The notes under the pieces: generated by a model | The model's input: only the letters and a program-made list of their open reading frames with translations | The model's database searches: none | What the model was told of the DNA's origin: nothing | Made by a program: the position numbers and the translations under genes | Shown: positions 1 to 11,400 of the stretch, piece after piece | Position numbering within the stretch: position 1 is the stretch's first letter | Layout: every line of letters begins with the position of its first letter | Assembly: GCF_001653235.2 (NCBI RefSeq) | Contig: NW_019154054.1 | Coordinates: 29,633 to 93,632, forward strand | DNA length: 64,000 nucleotides | Reading direction: 5' to 3' | Source: Pochonia chlamydosporia 170 | Taxonomy: Eukaryota > Ascomycota > Sordariomycetes > Hypocreales > Clavicipitaceae

Positions 1-1600
1 TTCACGTCCCAGTCCTCTTCTGACAGCTTGTCGTCAAGTATAGTAGGCTTCGGTGATCTCCGCTTGCTCCTCTCCCACGCCCTTTCCGCCTTTTCGACAA
101 TCCGATTGAAGTATTTCCGCAAAAGCAGCGCACGAGCCATCATGCGGTGACGAGAGTTCCAGCGTGTGTCGTTGTCAGCGACGGGTTTGACTGGCACGCG
201 CTTCTTCCCAGTCTCAGGGTCGACGAGCTCCAGTACGCCACTGCTGAGATCCTCTTCTTGCCACTTTAATAGGCACTCTATATGCTGAGACGAATTCAAA
301 ACAGCAGCGTTGAGATTATGAAGTCGCCAACTGGACCCCTTCTCCGCCACTGTATAAGTTTATCAACCGGTCGAGAGTCGCCATGGTCTTCGGAGTCATG
401 TTCGCTGTCGCCAGCATGCTCCATTGCGTCCTCTGCCTCGCCAAACATCAGTTGTTTGACAGCGAGATTAGTTACGTGACCCAGGCAGCGGAGGCGGCGC
501 TCGTCCGGATCGAACCCAAGCTCGGCGCCCAGGGCTGTCACGGCCGTGTCATTGTTGCTAGCATTGTCCAAGACCATGTATCCAAGCTGGTCTCTTCCAA
601 GGTCCCATTCTGCTAAAACGTCAGCAACTTCGTTAGCCAAGTTATCGCCAGTATGGCGTCCGGATACAGGCGGAAGGGCAAGAAGCAGCCTGCGATGCTG
701 CCATTGTTGGTCAACGAAGAAGCAGTTGACACCAAGCAACGAGAGCTGATTGCGAGATGTCCAGCCGTCAAAGGTGATGTGAATCTTGCCGCGTGCGGTT
801 TTCAAATGTTCTGTTACGGCCCCTTTCGCTCCTTCATAGATCGATCGCAGACGAGACCGAAGGATAGCGGCAGACGGTATCTTGTCCTTGTACATCGGGT
901 TGACAAACTCAATGAGGCGGCGGAGACGCTCGCTCTCGATTATTCGGAAGGGGAGATTGTCGTGTGTTACCCAGTCGACAAGTAGCTCTTCGAATGCGCC
1001 AAGTTTAAGCCTCCCAAAGATAGTAGAGAAGATACGCTGGTCCGCCGGGGCTGCAGTTACCCCAAAATGATCTGCTAATGTCTTCGTTCGGCTGGGCGGT
1101 GTCGTGCCTTGTCTCCCTGGGTCCTACAAACTTCAGTTGGAAGCCCCCGTTGAGGAGCGGGTTAGAGCTAACCTTGATCCCATGGACAGTCGTAGGTGTT
1201 TGATAATATTGGCACTGCCGTTCGATTCGTACGAGAAGTGCGAGACGGTCCGGCACTTCTTCTTCACGCACAGGCGGCACACCCAGCGAAGCTTCTTGCT
1301 GTTGCTCTTGAGCCTCATGCGAAACCCCTTCACCCACCACCAGGCAACCTTGGTGCCATGAGTCCTCGGAGGCGTGGCCGCTCGAAGCTCGTCGTTAAAG
1401 AGCTCAAACGGGAACGTGGCTATTTCGCCGGGGGTGGGATTCTCATCCAGTTTGAGCGTCTTTCTTGGCGGGGTCTGGAGCGTTGAACCCGACAAGGACG
1501 ACCGAGTAGAGAACCTTGACGGGCAAGGAGACGAATGCAGCATTAACGATGTTTCAGAGTCTGTCTTGCCCAGGACATTGTCCTCGGAATCTGTATCCAT
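1..1600 (-). pseudogene. hAT transposase, frameshifted, cut by window edge
   Basis: This is a cut-and-paste hAT-family transposase read right to left; its C-terminal part lies beyond position 1. The chosen start is the ATG at 1600. A BED-type zinc finger lies at about 1348-1185 (aromatic WWW, then WVCRLC, then HLR-x3-H after a frame change). The catalytic region follows, with TFDGWTSR and LDNASNNDTA, and further on DNDTRWNS, all hAT landmarks. Two single-base losses break the frame: one in the HLR part of the BED finger near 1188, and one near 328 just before the DNDTRWNS segment. Codons read sensibly again after each. The protein resembles the complete hAT transposase at 25884-28490 but is a different, older copy. 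No terminal repeat was recognised on its right side. Confidence 0.85.
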
Positions 1601-1689
1601 CGTGTTGGCTGCTAGGAAACAAGGCTGCCACAGCCCGTTAGCGAAAGAACAGAATGGCTTCCGCAGCGTGACGCACGGCAACATTTGAT

Positions 1690-3019
1690 GCCCAGAGCCA
1701 AAGGTTTACATCCTTCGCCTCCATTTTATCGGTCACGACAACGCAACCTTTCCTGGCGGCCTGCACTATACATGACGCGGTGACAACTGCCACATGATAC
1801 GAGGCGTTGTGTACAAATCAGTACCATATCCCGCTGCCTACCACGGGATTTTGTCTACACGAGCAGCAAAAGACTGGCAGGATATGTGATAGGCTTTTGT
1901 CTCGCCAGAGTATTACAAGGGGTGGCTGGTCGCATCCATACAGGCGGACAGTTGGGTACTCATTATCATTGGGACGTTGTCACCTGTCACATGAGAGTCG
2001 TCACACAGGAGACCCGGCATGCACGATACGACAATATCTGATTTGATGAGTTTGCCAGAGACACTGATTACACACAATGAGGAGTGAGGAATTTCTGTGA
2101 CAAGTTGCGGAGCTGAAGGTATAAATTGGGAGACATACCCTAAAGCCGGCTCCCAACTTTTTACAAGTCATAAGGCCCGGTCGCGCCATACTGTCGTCCT
2201 TCTCTATCTCTGTCATATAGCGAACCATGAGCATCGCCATTGCCCCCGAAAGATCCTGGTTGTCCGCCAAACCCCTGCACCTGGCGAAGCATCGCACAAT
2301 CTTGGCCAGCGGCACATTCCTTACCGCCAACAAGAGATGTGAACACTTCCTGACGCATGGATGCTCATATTTGGCAGACTCGCATTCAGGTCTCTGTAGC
2401 CCCTGTGCAGTGGCGGTGGCGAAGGGGCAACCTTGCACAGGGTTGCTGTACATCCGCTGATGCCAATGGCGTTCGTTCCATGGAAAAGGGTTGCACCAGT
2501 ATTTAACTCCACCTTGAAGCCAGCACGACAGTTTCAAAGCCCCAATAGATTGGGAAATAAAATAATAGATCAGCGAGCCATAAAGTATCATTGCAGTACG
2601 ACCTACGAAGAGGTTGGGTATCTGGTGAGTAAACAGAGGAGGTCGCAGTAGCCCTATTGTACAGACTTGATAACCGAACTCGGACACTGATTGAGATCTT
2701 TGAAGCTCAGCTACACAGGTATTGTGTAGTAATTGGGCGGACCAAAGACTGCCCTCTCACGCTGTTTCATTAACTATTTGCAGAGCGAGACTTCAAATAC
2801 GCGTATTCAATCGGACTCCTGCACCCCCGCGAGGTGCAGGATCGTGGCGGGTGGGGGATCGCACGATTGTATGGACATACTACGCCGGCTGACGAGACTT
2901 GACTTGCACAGGCGTTCGCTCAAGTACGAAGTAGTTGCCAAAATACAACGCCGTATATTATCACGAGCTAGTAACTTCCTAAATATCCAACCTTGCTTGC
3001 CAAATCAAGTGCAGTAGGT
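1690..3019. other. No supported gene; possible decayed sequence
   Basis: This interval holds one long minus-strand open frame (2001-2687, 228 codons), but its composition is irregular, it shows no recognisable domain and the other strand is open as well. I see no repeat ends of the adjacent hAT copy and no RNA gene. Confidence 0.4.
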
Positions 3020-3552
3020 TCATGCTCTCTCACGATTCTTCAGCTTTGTACAGTACCGCACCTGGAGCGACTCCTTTGATCGCGTGTGAAATTTGTTGCC
3101 GTGTCGCTCCTGGATTTGTGTCCACGTGAGCTGCCCCTCCTCTTTTAAGGATCTGATGAGATCGTCTTCGTCCGGGGTGAATTTTGCCCCTATCGAGGAC
3201 TTTTGCGTCGTCCGTGGACGGCGATCTAAGCCTGCTGACTTTGTGTAATCGAGTTTGGAAGCAATCCAGGATTCTGACTTGTTTTCCCTCCTCCCTGCCC
3301 TTAAACGACGTTCTTCCAGTTGGGATAACGGACGGTGCTGACGTGACAGATTCGTGCTTTCGGCTTGGATGGTCGACATTGCGTCATCTTCGTTGCTCCG
3401 ACTGTCGGTATTCAACGTCTCTGCGCAACTGATTGTACCAGCTTTAGATCGACTTTCAAGACCGTGGTGTATGTTGGAAACGTCATGCATTCGCTGACAT
3501 GCTCCCGCAGTGCTCGAAATATCTTCATCCAAGAGTCTTTGTAATAGTGACA
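3020..3552 (-). pseudogene. Myb/SANT-like DNA-binding protein, 5' end lost at element junction
   Basis: The frame ends in a single Myb/SANT-like helix-turn-helix of about 50 residues (FTPDEDDLI, then LTWTQIQERHGNKF, then RSKESLQVRY and a basic KLKNR end). Such domains bind DNA or chromatin. The preceding part is hydrophilic and low in structure. The open frame runs straight into the terminal repeat of a non-autonomous element at 3553 without its own ATG; the first internal ATG is at 3490. So the 5' end was probably displaced or removed by that insertion. A short protein starting at 3490 cannot be excluded. The domain call is from sequence; any specific target is unknown. Confidence 0.55.
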
Positions 3553-4114
3553 CAGTGATGGATAGAAACGTATTGAAACTAAACAGGGCTCAGTGTCAGT
3601 TTCAATCACTGAAACGGAAGTCTGTTCCGGTTTCGTTTCATATGTTTCATATGTTTCATGCCTATCCTTCGTCTGGCCGAGAAGCAACGTATGAACACGC
3701 TGTAAACTGAATAACTTGTCCAATTATCTAGTTACTGAACTTGAATGACAATCTGCGTGACAAAACTCATCCGTGATGCCCTTTTTGCGCGGTTTGTCGA
3801 GGTCGGGTATCGCATCGTCAGATTTACCAAGTTGGGGCTGATATTTCAACACTTCCGAGTCTGAGTTAAGTTCAGCATAAAATGAGCTTTCTAAACCAAG
3901 TTTGGCGGCATTTCAAAGCCAGATATGGATATACTAAACCAGAGAATTGAACAGTGACATTTAAATTGGAGTTTTGGCGATATTTATACCATATACTGAA
4001 ACTTACTGAAACTCTGAAACTGAAACCGCAAGGCGCTTCAGTGAAACGATACAGTGCACGGTTTCATATCATATGAAACTGTATCTGAAACGTCTATGTT
4101 TCTATCCATCACTG
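3553..4114. mobile_element. hAT-like non-autonomous element (MITE), 562 bp
   Basis: Both ends carry the same 17-bp inverted repeat, CAGTGATGGATAGAAAC at 3553 and its reverse complement ending at 4114. The interior contains many TGAAAC/GTTTCA words, a typical subterminal motif array, and no coding capacity. The CAGTG start is hAT-like. No clean 8-bp duplication is visible (TAGTGACA left, CAAAGACC right), so the flanks have changed or a deletion accompanied the insertion. It sits exactly between the truncated Myb-like frame and the truncated amidohydrolase. Confidence 0.7.
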
Positions 4115-5288
4115 CAAAGACCGCCTCAACATCCACGTCAAAGGCGGAAATTCCGGCTGCGGCGGCCGCCAAAGGCGTAAACGGAATATCGGATCCCCAC
4201 ATGATATGTGTATGATCAACCCATCGCAGCAATGATGGAATAGCTGAGTCGACTGGCCAGGGTCCGGCAAGGTCGAAGTAGAAGCTTTTCGCGAGTATCG
4301 CTTTCATGGTGTCGGATAAGGCTGCCTCTGTTGATTGAACAAGCAGACTTGGAGTAATTGCTGGATGTCATAAAATCATGGATATCAGAAGGTGAAGAGG
4401 CTGGCCAGCCACTTGGAAATAATTAGAAGGCTGGAAATAATGCTTCTTTGCTAAGATAAATGACGTGAATCCCTCTGGCAAGAGGAGGACAAGAAGTCAA
4501 GGATACACAGGCAATTGACAGGCTATTGAATCAAGAACTGCATCTTCAGCGTAGTAAAAATTGAATTGGAACCGCGTAACGCGACACATGGACGATCGCG
4601 TCAAGGTGAGGTGGGAATACAAAGTACTGTATCCAACAATCCGATCCAAAGTAGGGATGAGGCCGCCGCCAGCATGGGGAATGATCCATCTGAGGCGTGA
4701 GAATCGGGTTGGTATTTCGGAGTAGAATAGGTCTGCGAAAGTGCGAGCTGTGTCGAAAGGGAAGTCGAGCGTTGGCGCCGCAAATTGTCTGGTTGCCACT
4801 GGTCTATTAAGGGACTGCCATTCCTTCTGCGTGATTGTTGGAGCTTCTGCGGCGCTGTCATATTCCAAATGGTTGTACTCGGTGCATGGTGTCGTGAGAT
4901 GCTCAAAGACTGTCACGTTGAGCTGGTTGAGCGCCTCATAGATAGGGAACAGCTGTGGGTCGCCAAAGTACATCCCGTAGAAATTGGACATCAACACGAC
5001 GCCATCCGGCTTCGGGTCCAGCTTGTTGAAGCAGTAATTGATTTCTTCCAAAGATGCGTGGATGTCTGGGAGGGGCAGAGACGCGAAGAAACCGAATTTG
5101 CTAGGGTATTGAGCTTTTACTTGGGAGCCATAATCGTTGACCTGGCGGGCTAATTTCGTGGCATTTTTTGTTGCTGCTTGGGAAGGCACAGAGAGATAAA
5201 CTCCTGGGCTTGAAATTGACAGGTAGGATTTGTGTTGCTTCCACCGCCGTCTTTGGCGGCGGAACCAGTAGCCTGCGAATGTCTTCAA
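4115..5288 (-). pseudogene. Amidohydrolase remnant (6-methylsalicylate/ACMS decarboxylase type)
   Basis: Amidohydrolase-2 family metal enzymes of this subgroup decarboxylate small aromatic acids. Diagnostic pieces are SISSPGV, RQVND, FGFFASLPLPD, DGVVLMSNFYG and HAGGGLIPTLDRI (5288-4620). After an interruption (about 4600-4310, an intron or decayed stretch) come FYFDLAGP and HIMWGSDIPFT (4307-4160). The N-terminal His-x-His metal motif expected near the start is missing, and the 3' end is cut by the MITE at 4114. The length is well short of the usual 320-350 residues. I therefore read it as a dead gene. Family assignment is firm; the exact substrate is inferred from general resemblance only. 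Confidence 0.7.
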
Positions 5289-5304
5289 ACAGTGGCTGAA
5301 ACAT

Positions 5305-5751
5305 ACCTCACGTGAGCAGGCCTCAACACCAACACAGGCGTACGTTATCTATAGCAGAAGATGCTTTAACTAGTTTTGTACTTAAGGTGGACTCGTCAAT
5401 GCTTACATAACTTACCTTGCTGTCAGAATCACGGTGTGGATACTTTCACAAAGGCGTCACTGTAAAATTGAATGGGTGTGTAGGCATTCGCCCAGTGTAT
5501 TCATTGTTGTCTGTTCTGTTCCATTCTGCTTGATCTTCCAGTCTCCTTTTTATGCGCGTAGGCGTGTCGCAAGCGACACCCCCCATTATGCACTTAACCG
5601 GTATGGAGCAGGATTATGCACGACTTTAGTGCAACACTTGCGCGCCCTGTGCAGTACATCGGTATGTATGGAAGTTGCGAGCAAGTCGAGGTACTATAGG
5701 GCGCGCAATTAGAGACAGGGGGGCGCCTCTGTATTGGCCGCCACCACTTTT
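5305..5751. other. Intergenic flank of MULE with older MULE-like scraps
   Basis: No gene is supported. From about 5698 to 5735 there are scraps resembling the neighbouring MULE end (GGGCGCGCAA, GGGGGCGCCTC), suggesting an older nested or partial copy next to the complete element. Confidence 0.35.
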
Positions 5752-5867
5752 GGCGACTGATACATGGGCGCCCGGGCGCCCATTTATCCTTGGGCGCCTG
5801 GGCGCGCAACTGACTAATCACCGCTCAGGGTGCTTTCTTATTGGCGCATCTAACACGCGCCTTGCAG
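5752..5867 (+). repeat. MULE left terminal inverted repeat
   Basis: 116 bp, inverted copy of 8704-8819 with one T/C difference. GGGCGCC words within it form local palindromes. Confidence 0.92.
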
Positions 5868-5905
5868 GCGCCATACAAGTAAACATCTCCAATTACGGAT
5901 CAGAA

Positions 5906-8574
5906 ATGGCCGAGGATACTTTCATGGAAGATGCCCTTCCGCGCGAAGGCATTTACGAATCACGCGAGGCTCTTCTCGAGGACATTAATTCCTGGGCGAA
6001 ACCCCGTGGCTATGCATTTACAACTGGAAAGTCCACTAAGACTCCAAGTGGGCGAGTTAAAGTTGTCTACGCATGTGACAGAAACAAAAAACCACCTGGC
6101 TCATCTGAGGGACGAGTACGCCGTACTTCAAGTCGAAGAACGGGCTGTAAGTTCTCGGTTCTAGCTAAGCAATCGCTAGATGGAAGTACATGGGTTCTAA
6201 CCCATCGACCAGATGCAGAATGCGCTAGGCACAACCATCCACCAAGCGCGGACCCATCTGCCCACCCTGCACATCGAAGATTTGAAGAACAAGATGCTAT
6301 GACTGTGTCGAAACTTGCGATATCAGGCACTGCTCCGCGAGAAATAGGAAGCTACCTTCACAAACATTCTGACACCCTCGCGACGCAGCGAGATATATAC
6401 AATCGGATCGCGGCAACAAGGAGAAATCTGCGTGAAGGCCAGAGTAGCATCCAGGCATTAGTTGACCAATTACAAAGAGAAGGCTTCTCGTGCCGAGTTC
6501 GACTGGACCCAGACAATCGATTAACGGCTATCTTCTTTGCTCATCCCGATTCCATTGCATATCTTCAGTGCAATCCAGACGTGTTGCTTCTTGACTGCAC
6601 TTATAAGACAAACAAACATCACATGCCACTACTTGACATGGTTGGGGTTGACTCCTGTCAACGATCCTTCTGCATAGCATTTGCCTTTCTTTTGGGTGAA
6701 ACTGAGGAGGACTATTCGTGGGCATTGGAAAACCTTAGGTCCCTCTATCAGCGCGATCTTCCCTCTGTTATATTGACAGACAGGTGCCTTGCGGCAATGA
6801 ATGCTGCCGCAATTTGGTTTTCTGCGTCTAAACCCCTGCTTTGCTTATGGCATGTGAACAAGGCGGTACTTCAATACTGCCGGCCATTTTTTGTATCGAA
6901 GGGTGGTCAAGCAACAAACGAGGCAGAGGAAGAGGCATGGAATGTATTCTACGCTTCTTGGCATTTAATTGTGGCTTCCCCAAACGAGAAAATATTTAAA
7001 GAGCGCTTGGCGAAGTTTGAGCAGCAGTATGGCGATAAGCATCCCGAGTCGGTGGGATATATCAGAATGTATTGGCTTGACCCGTACAAGGAGATGATTG
7101 TTAAAGCATGGGTGGATAAACACTTGCACTTTGGCAACGTGGCCACCTCAAGGCAGGTGCAATGTGGAGTTTAGCGCTGGATAGAAACTAATGTGTATTC
7201 TTTAGGGCTGAAGGTATCCATTCATTGATTAAGTCGTACATCAAGATGTCCACGTTTGACCTCTTTGACGTGTGGCAGGCGATAAAGCATGCTATTACAA
7301 ACCAGCTGAAAGAACTAAAACACCTACAAGCATCTCAGCAGCTACGCATTCCTCTAGATGTCTCGGGAGTATTATTTGAGGCCGTTCGAGGTTGGGTTTC
7401 CTGGCAAGCTCTGCGCAAAGTGCAAGACCAGCGGCAACTACTCCAAAAGCCACCTAGAGCTACTTGTAGCCAGACTTTTACGGCTTCGCAGGGTCTGCCA
7501 TGTTCCCATACACTACAGCAGCTAGAAGAACAGAGTTGGAGTCTCTCTCTTGAGCATTTCCATCCACATTGGCATTTGAAACGTGATGTCGCTCAGCCGC
7601 GGCCGATTTTGGAACCAGAGCAACGGATAAACCAAGTAAAACCGAAACTCACTCAGCCAGTAACAAGCACACGCCGCGAGCCGTGTGGTTTCGAGCGAAT
7701 TGAGGAAGGACAAAGAGCTCCTAGTAAATGTAGCAGATGCCACACGCTTGGTCATATAATGACCTCAAGAGCGTGCCCCCTAAGGTTTAAAGGGTTAGCA
7801 CCGCAAATCGCTCAGGCGCCGGAGCCTAAGGCAAAGCTTTCCACTGGCACAAATCCTACAGTGACTCCAAATGCTGTTTTAGTTGATCTTACTGCATGCG
7901 ATTCGGCAGCAGGGCATGCGACTCCTTCAATTGCTAGGGATACATCGCCTTCTAAAACTCACCAGGGCTTGCTTTCAGTCGTACCGACGTTATTGGTATC
8001 TTCACCTCCCGTGCTGGATATGTCAACTGCTTCTGACTATCCCATGATGGCTTCTAACCCGAAGCAGCCTTTACCAACGTCTACGGACAAGGAAGCGCTC
8101 CAGAAGGAGCCTTTAATTCGTCAAGCACCTGCGCAACCCCGGCAGCAATACGATTCTCCAGAGGCCATTTATGCGCGATATATCTCCGCAAGAAGTACAT
8201 GGTATGAGGCGCAACCTGCTGGCAGCATCAGAACCAATCAGCAATATCGGAAGGCCATGGGGCTTCCACAAAGATATAATAGGCAAAGTTATAACTGGTG
8301 CCTAGACTACAAACAAATGTCCAAGCGGTGCATCAATACAGCGGGGTCTAGGGAATGGACGAGAGAGGAGATGATGGCGTATTTAGATTGGAGCAAGGCG
8401 GAAGACGAACGCATTGAGGCTGTAGTAACAAAAGAGCTGCATAATAGCCCCTTAGCGGGGAAGAGGAGAGGGATGAAAGACATATGGAGAAGCGTAGAAA
8501 GGGATAGTAAAGAGCAGCAGGAGTTACACTCAAGGGCGAGTGAGGTAGGCGAGTGTATAGTGGTAAAGCCATAA
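5906..8574 (+). CDS. MULE transposase, one GC-AG intron (7153-7205)
   Basis: The protein would be 871 aa, exons 5906-7152 and 7206-8574. An N-terminal FAR1/WRKY-like zinc region (YACDRN, GCKF, HNHPPS) is followed by the MULE DDE domain: first Asp in LLLDCTYKT (residue 230), second in LTDRCLAAMN (residue 292), then the LWHVNK motif and a Glu-rich stretch near residues 339-344 holding the likely third acid. After the intron come a SWIM-like C-x11-C-x-H and a zinc knuckle (CSRC-x4-H-x6-C), then a 250-residue tail of unknown role. The splice joins TSR to AEGIHS, the expected family reading, only if the intron begins GC (AAG|GCAGGT) and ends TTTAG; the ACTAAT branch site supports this. The start is the first ATG inside the left repeat boundary. 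No stop interrupts it. Confidence 0.85.
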
Positions 8575-8703
8575 GTACATCAGCCAAAAAAAAAATTAAT
8601 ATTGTAGCGCAGTACTATACTAGCTAGGTTGTACAATTTGTGGTTAGTTGCTTTTGTCGTTAAAGTTAATTTAGGTATGTTATTCAACGACATCCAGTGC
8701 CAT

Positions 8704-8819
8704 CTGCAAGGCGCGTGTTAGATGCGCCAATGAGAAAGCACCCTGAGCGGTGATTAGTCAGTTGCGCGCCCAGGCGCCCAAGGATAAATGGGCGCCCGGG
8801 CGCCCATGTATCAGTCGCC
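8704..8819 (-). repeat. MULE right terminal inverted repeat
   Basis: 116 bp, inverted copy of 5752-5867. It begins about 130 bp after the transposase stop. Confidence 0.92.
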
Positions 8820-8873
8820 GTCTTTTATCACCCATGCTTGGATTATATCTTGCCCGCGGCGGTGCGTGTGTTT

Positions 8874-9960
8874 CTACCTTTTGACTGGCCTTTCTCTGTC
8901 GGAATCTTCTATTTCGCTGGATGTATCCTGAAACGATGTAACGCTGCTACTGGCAGACTTCTGTTTTGCCTCGTTCTCGAGTTGACGGGCATACTCATTT
9001 GCTTTGCGAAAAATGTCAGTAAAGGGTCCGGGTCGGCTGGCTCTGGACTTTTCCACCCTGTGCGGTTTTTCATCAATCTGTTCAAATGGTCAATGTCTTT
9101 TTGGGAGTTCTCGGCCTCTTTCTATTTTCCATTCGGGTTTGGCTTACTGAAGTTCCGTCACTCTCCGCGGTCTCACTACTACTGTCCATTTTTTCGATCT
9201 GCTTGTGGGCTAGCTTTCTTTTCTCGTTCTGCTGTGAGCTGTCTTCCCTCGCGTTTTGGCGTTGACTTTGGGCAGCTTGGCCCTTATTCCATCGTACCCA
9301 ATGTCCCAACCCAACCCCCCGGGGTCGGGATCGCATGACCCTGGACTTTTCCATTTTGTCCAGCTCTTCATCAATCTGTTCAAGGGTCAATGTCTTTTTG
9401 GAGTTGTTCGGTCTCTTTTCTGTTTCCAATCGATTTTGCCTTCCTGACATGTCATCACTCTCCGTGGTGTCATTACTACTGTCCATAATTTCGGCCTTTC
9501 TGAGGGCAAATGATCTTTTTCCTTTCTGCTGTGTACGCTCTATTGCTTTTCGGTGTTGACTTTCAGTGGCGTAGTCCTTCTCGAACCGCGCTTGCGCCGC
9601 CCCAAAACCCCTTCCTCGCTTTGGGCTACCGCTGGTATGATTCTTCTCTGCCCTTTCTTCAAATTTATCATACTCGACCATTAGATCCCTCGCCATGTTA
9701 CGAGGAATATAAGAAGGTATGATTTGCGATATTAAGTAAAGTTCTTCAGGCGACCTTGTTGAAGAGGACAAGTTATCTGGGTCGCAAAGCACTAGGTCAC
9801 CCCATGCAATCGCTAAAGCGATTAGCACGAACCCAATTGCCTTATTACGAGGTGCGTCTTGTAAAGTGTTAATGACTTGGTGTTCTATAAGGCCCATGTC
9901 GTCTGGTAGTTTGTGTCCGTCCTCACGCCATATGGCGGTAAGGAGCTTGGCCCAATCCAT
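8874..9960 (-). pseudogene. Unknown protein with tandem internal repeats, one frameshift
   Basis: I do not recognise this family. The start is the ATG at 9960. The first 100 residues include a hydrophobic segment (GFVLIALAIAW) and look globular. The rest is charged, with two clear repeat units of about 95 residues, each ending in a KKTLT-E-QIDE segment followed by MEKSR or VEKSR (DNA units about 9540-9330 and 9230-9040); a third, weaker block follows. In the second unit one extra base near 9088, compared with the first unit, brings a stop after KKTLTI; the same protein continues in the next frame to 8874. Either the gene is newly broken or the short form is used. No link to the adjacent MULE is evident. 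Confidence 0.5.
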
Positions 9961-10575
9961 GATGGTAGTGGGGGCTTGCTAACGGGGAATATGGGGTTTG
10001 TTGTTAAATGATGGCTTTTATACATTATTTCAGCTGTCCATAACACGCTTCTCTACACAGAATTTCGATTCTGGTTCAAGATCCTGGGTCTGAATTCAGG
10101 CTCAGGATTCCTGCTCAGGATTCTGATGAAGGAAACTCTACCAAACCTCGTCGTACGCTTACAGCATCCAAGTCGGCCTGACAGGTTCGAGAAAGTAGTT
10201 AACAGCCGGGTGGCTAGCTGACCTAGGGACAAGCCGGCAACAGTGACTGTTGCGCCGCCAATGGCTCAGAGCACTATGAGTCGCCTGCAGCTTTATCCAC
10301 TCCAGTACATACTTGTTTTGGCCCAAACCTTACTCTGATTCACACGGATTAAGTAGGAAATGGGTGGGTATAGAAGCCCAAAGGAACATCTCCCGCAATG
10401 GTCAACTTACATGCATCACATACTGGAAATGCATCTAGTTGTCACCTCCCAACGGTCGACAAATAAATTGTATATAAGTAAGGAGCGAATCGAAGTAATT
10501 AGCTATGATAATTCAGAAAGCGCAACTCATATAGGAGCAACCCCGCCATCCCTCAAAATACAAGCTCGTGCCGCC
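9961..10575. other. Intergenic, no supported gene
   Basis: Nothing convincing on either strand. Short repeats of CAGGATTC and CTGAATTC-like words occur near 10070-10130. Confidence 0.5.
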
Positions 10576-11400
10576 CTACGAATTCTGCATAGCACGCAGC
10601 AATTCCAAGCCCAGATCCGCTTCGAAAGTCGGCACTTCTGCAAGTAATTTTGTCCACCCTTCCAGAGTGGATACATCCTCGATCACGCAAGTAGCGAACC
10701 GCGCAATAAGTAGTCGCAGGCTGCAGTCGTCAACGGCGCAATAGTTATGTACATAGCGAACAAGCTCCTTAAAATCGCGGATAAAATCTGACGCATAAAT
10801 TTCCCATTGGGCAAGCTCACGGGCCAGACGTGAGCAAGTATAGTCCATAAGTGCGGGAATGGCGTAGTGTTTAGCAAAAACCCATGTTTTGACGTGACAC
10901 ATGAATGTACTGACAAACGTAGATGCCGTTTCCCTAAATATGCTAGCACTCAACGTGCTTTCATCGATTTTGTATCTTTCCAAAAATAGGGAAATGCAGC
11001 GGTGCTGAATCTCTGAGTGGTTTCCTAAATCTTTAGCTGACGAAAACAGGCCAAAGCCTTTGCGCTTGGGTTGCACCCGTAAATCTGACGAGTGGGGGCC
11101 GAATGCAGATTTGTAGGACGCCAGAGAATAGGGAAGCTTAAAGGCCGTTTGAAGGGCTAATCCGCCACTAACTGGCAACGCTGGTTCGCCAAATACACCT
11201 GGGTTGTCTTTGCCTACGTCGAACCTCTCCCCGGTAACTTTATCTATGGCATCGGGGCTTTCATACGCGCCAGAATACACAAATTGAAAGAACCGCCAGA
11301 ATGTGACACTATCCACGCCTTCCAAGGACAAAATATCGTCTGTTGAGTCGTGCTTGCTTTTGACCAAGGCATCCAGGATCGTTGACATGCGAGAAATCAT
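10576..11400 (-). CDS. BTB/POZ-domain protein (possibly N-terminally incomplete)
   Basis: This 274-aa frame carries the second half of a fungal BTB fold (DSVTFWRFFQFVYSGAYESP), a variable insert, and then a long helical region with CRARELAQ-type BACK-like helices (FAKHYAIPALMDYTCSRLA, LRLLIARFATCVIEDV). Fungal proteins of this kind are protein-interaction modules, often of unknown partner. The usual first BTB strand and helix (SDLTI..., VH-x3-C) are not in front of the first ATG. The upstream frame stays open for about 20 codons (to about 11460) before a stop, so either an upstream exon exists or the gene lost its 5' end. The rest is uninterrupted. Confidence 0.6.
   Translation of the reverse strand: MISRMSTILDALVKSKHDSTDDILSLEGVDSVTFWRFFQFVYSGAYESPDAIDKVTGERFDVGKDNPGVFGEPALPVSGGLALQTAFKLPYSLASYKSAFGPHSSDLRVQPKRKGFGLFSSAKDLGNHSEIQHRCISLFLERYKIDESTLSASIFRETASTFVSTFMCHVKTWVFAKHYAIPALMDYTCSRLARELAQWEIYASDFIRDFKELVRYVHNYCAVDDCSLRLLIARFATCVIEDVSTLEGWTKLLAEVPTFEADLGLELLRAMQNS

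Larger units (their letters stand above)
5752..8819 (+). mobile_element. Complete Mutator-like (MULE) DNA transposon, 3,068 bp
   Basis: The element is bounded by inverted repeats of 116 bp, 5752-5867 and 8704-8819, which I can align with a single mismatch. The repeats are rich in GGGCGCC words and start GGCGACTGATACATGGG. One spliced transposase gene fills the interior. Near-identical ends and an unbroken frame suggest recent activity. I could not find a matching 9-bp target duplication (ACCACTTTT left, GTCTTTTAT right), so the borders or one flank may have altered after insertion. Confidence 0.9.

Noticed and set aside
2001..2687. Minus-strand open frame of 228 codons
   Set aside because: No domain, irregular composition, plus strand open as well; no splice or start support.
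5751..5984. Target site duplication for the MULE
   Set aside because: The 9-bp flanks at 5743-5751 and 8820-8828 do not match, so I do not claim one.
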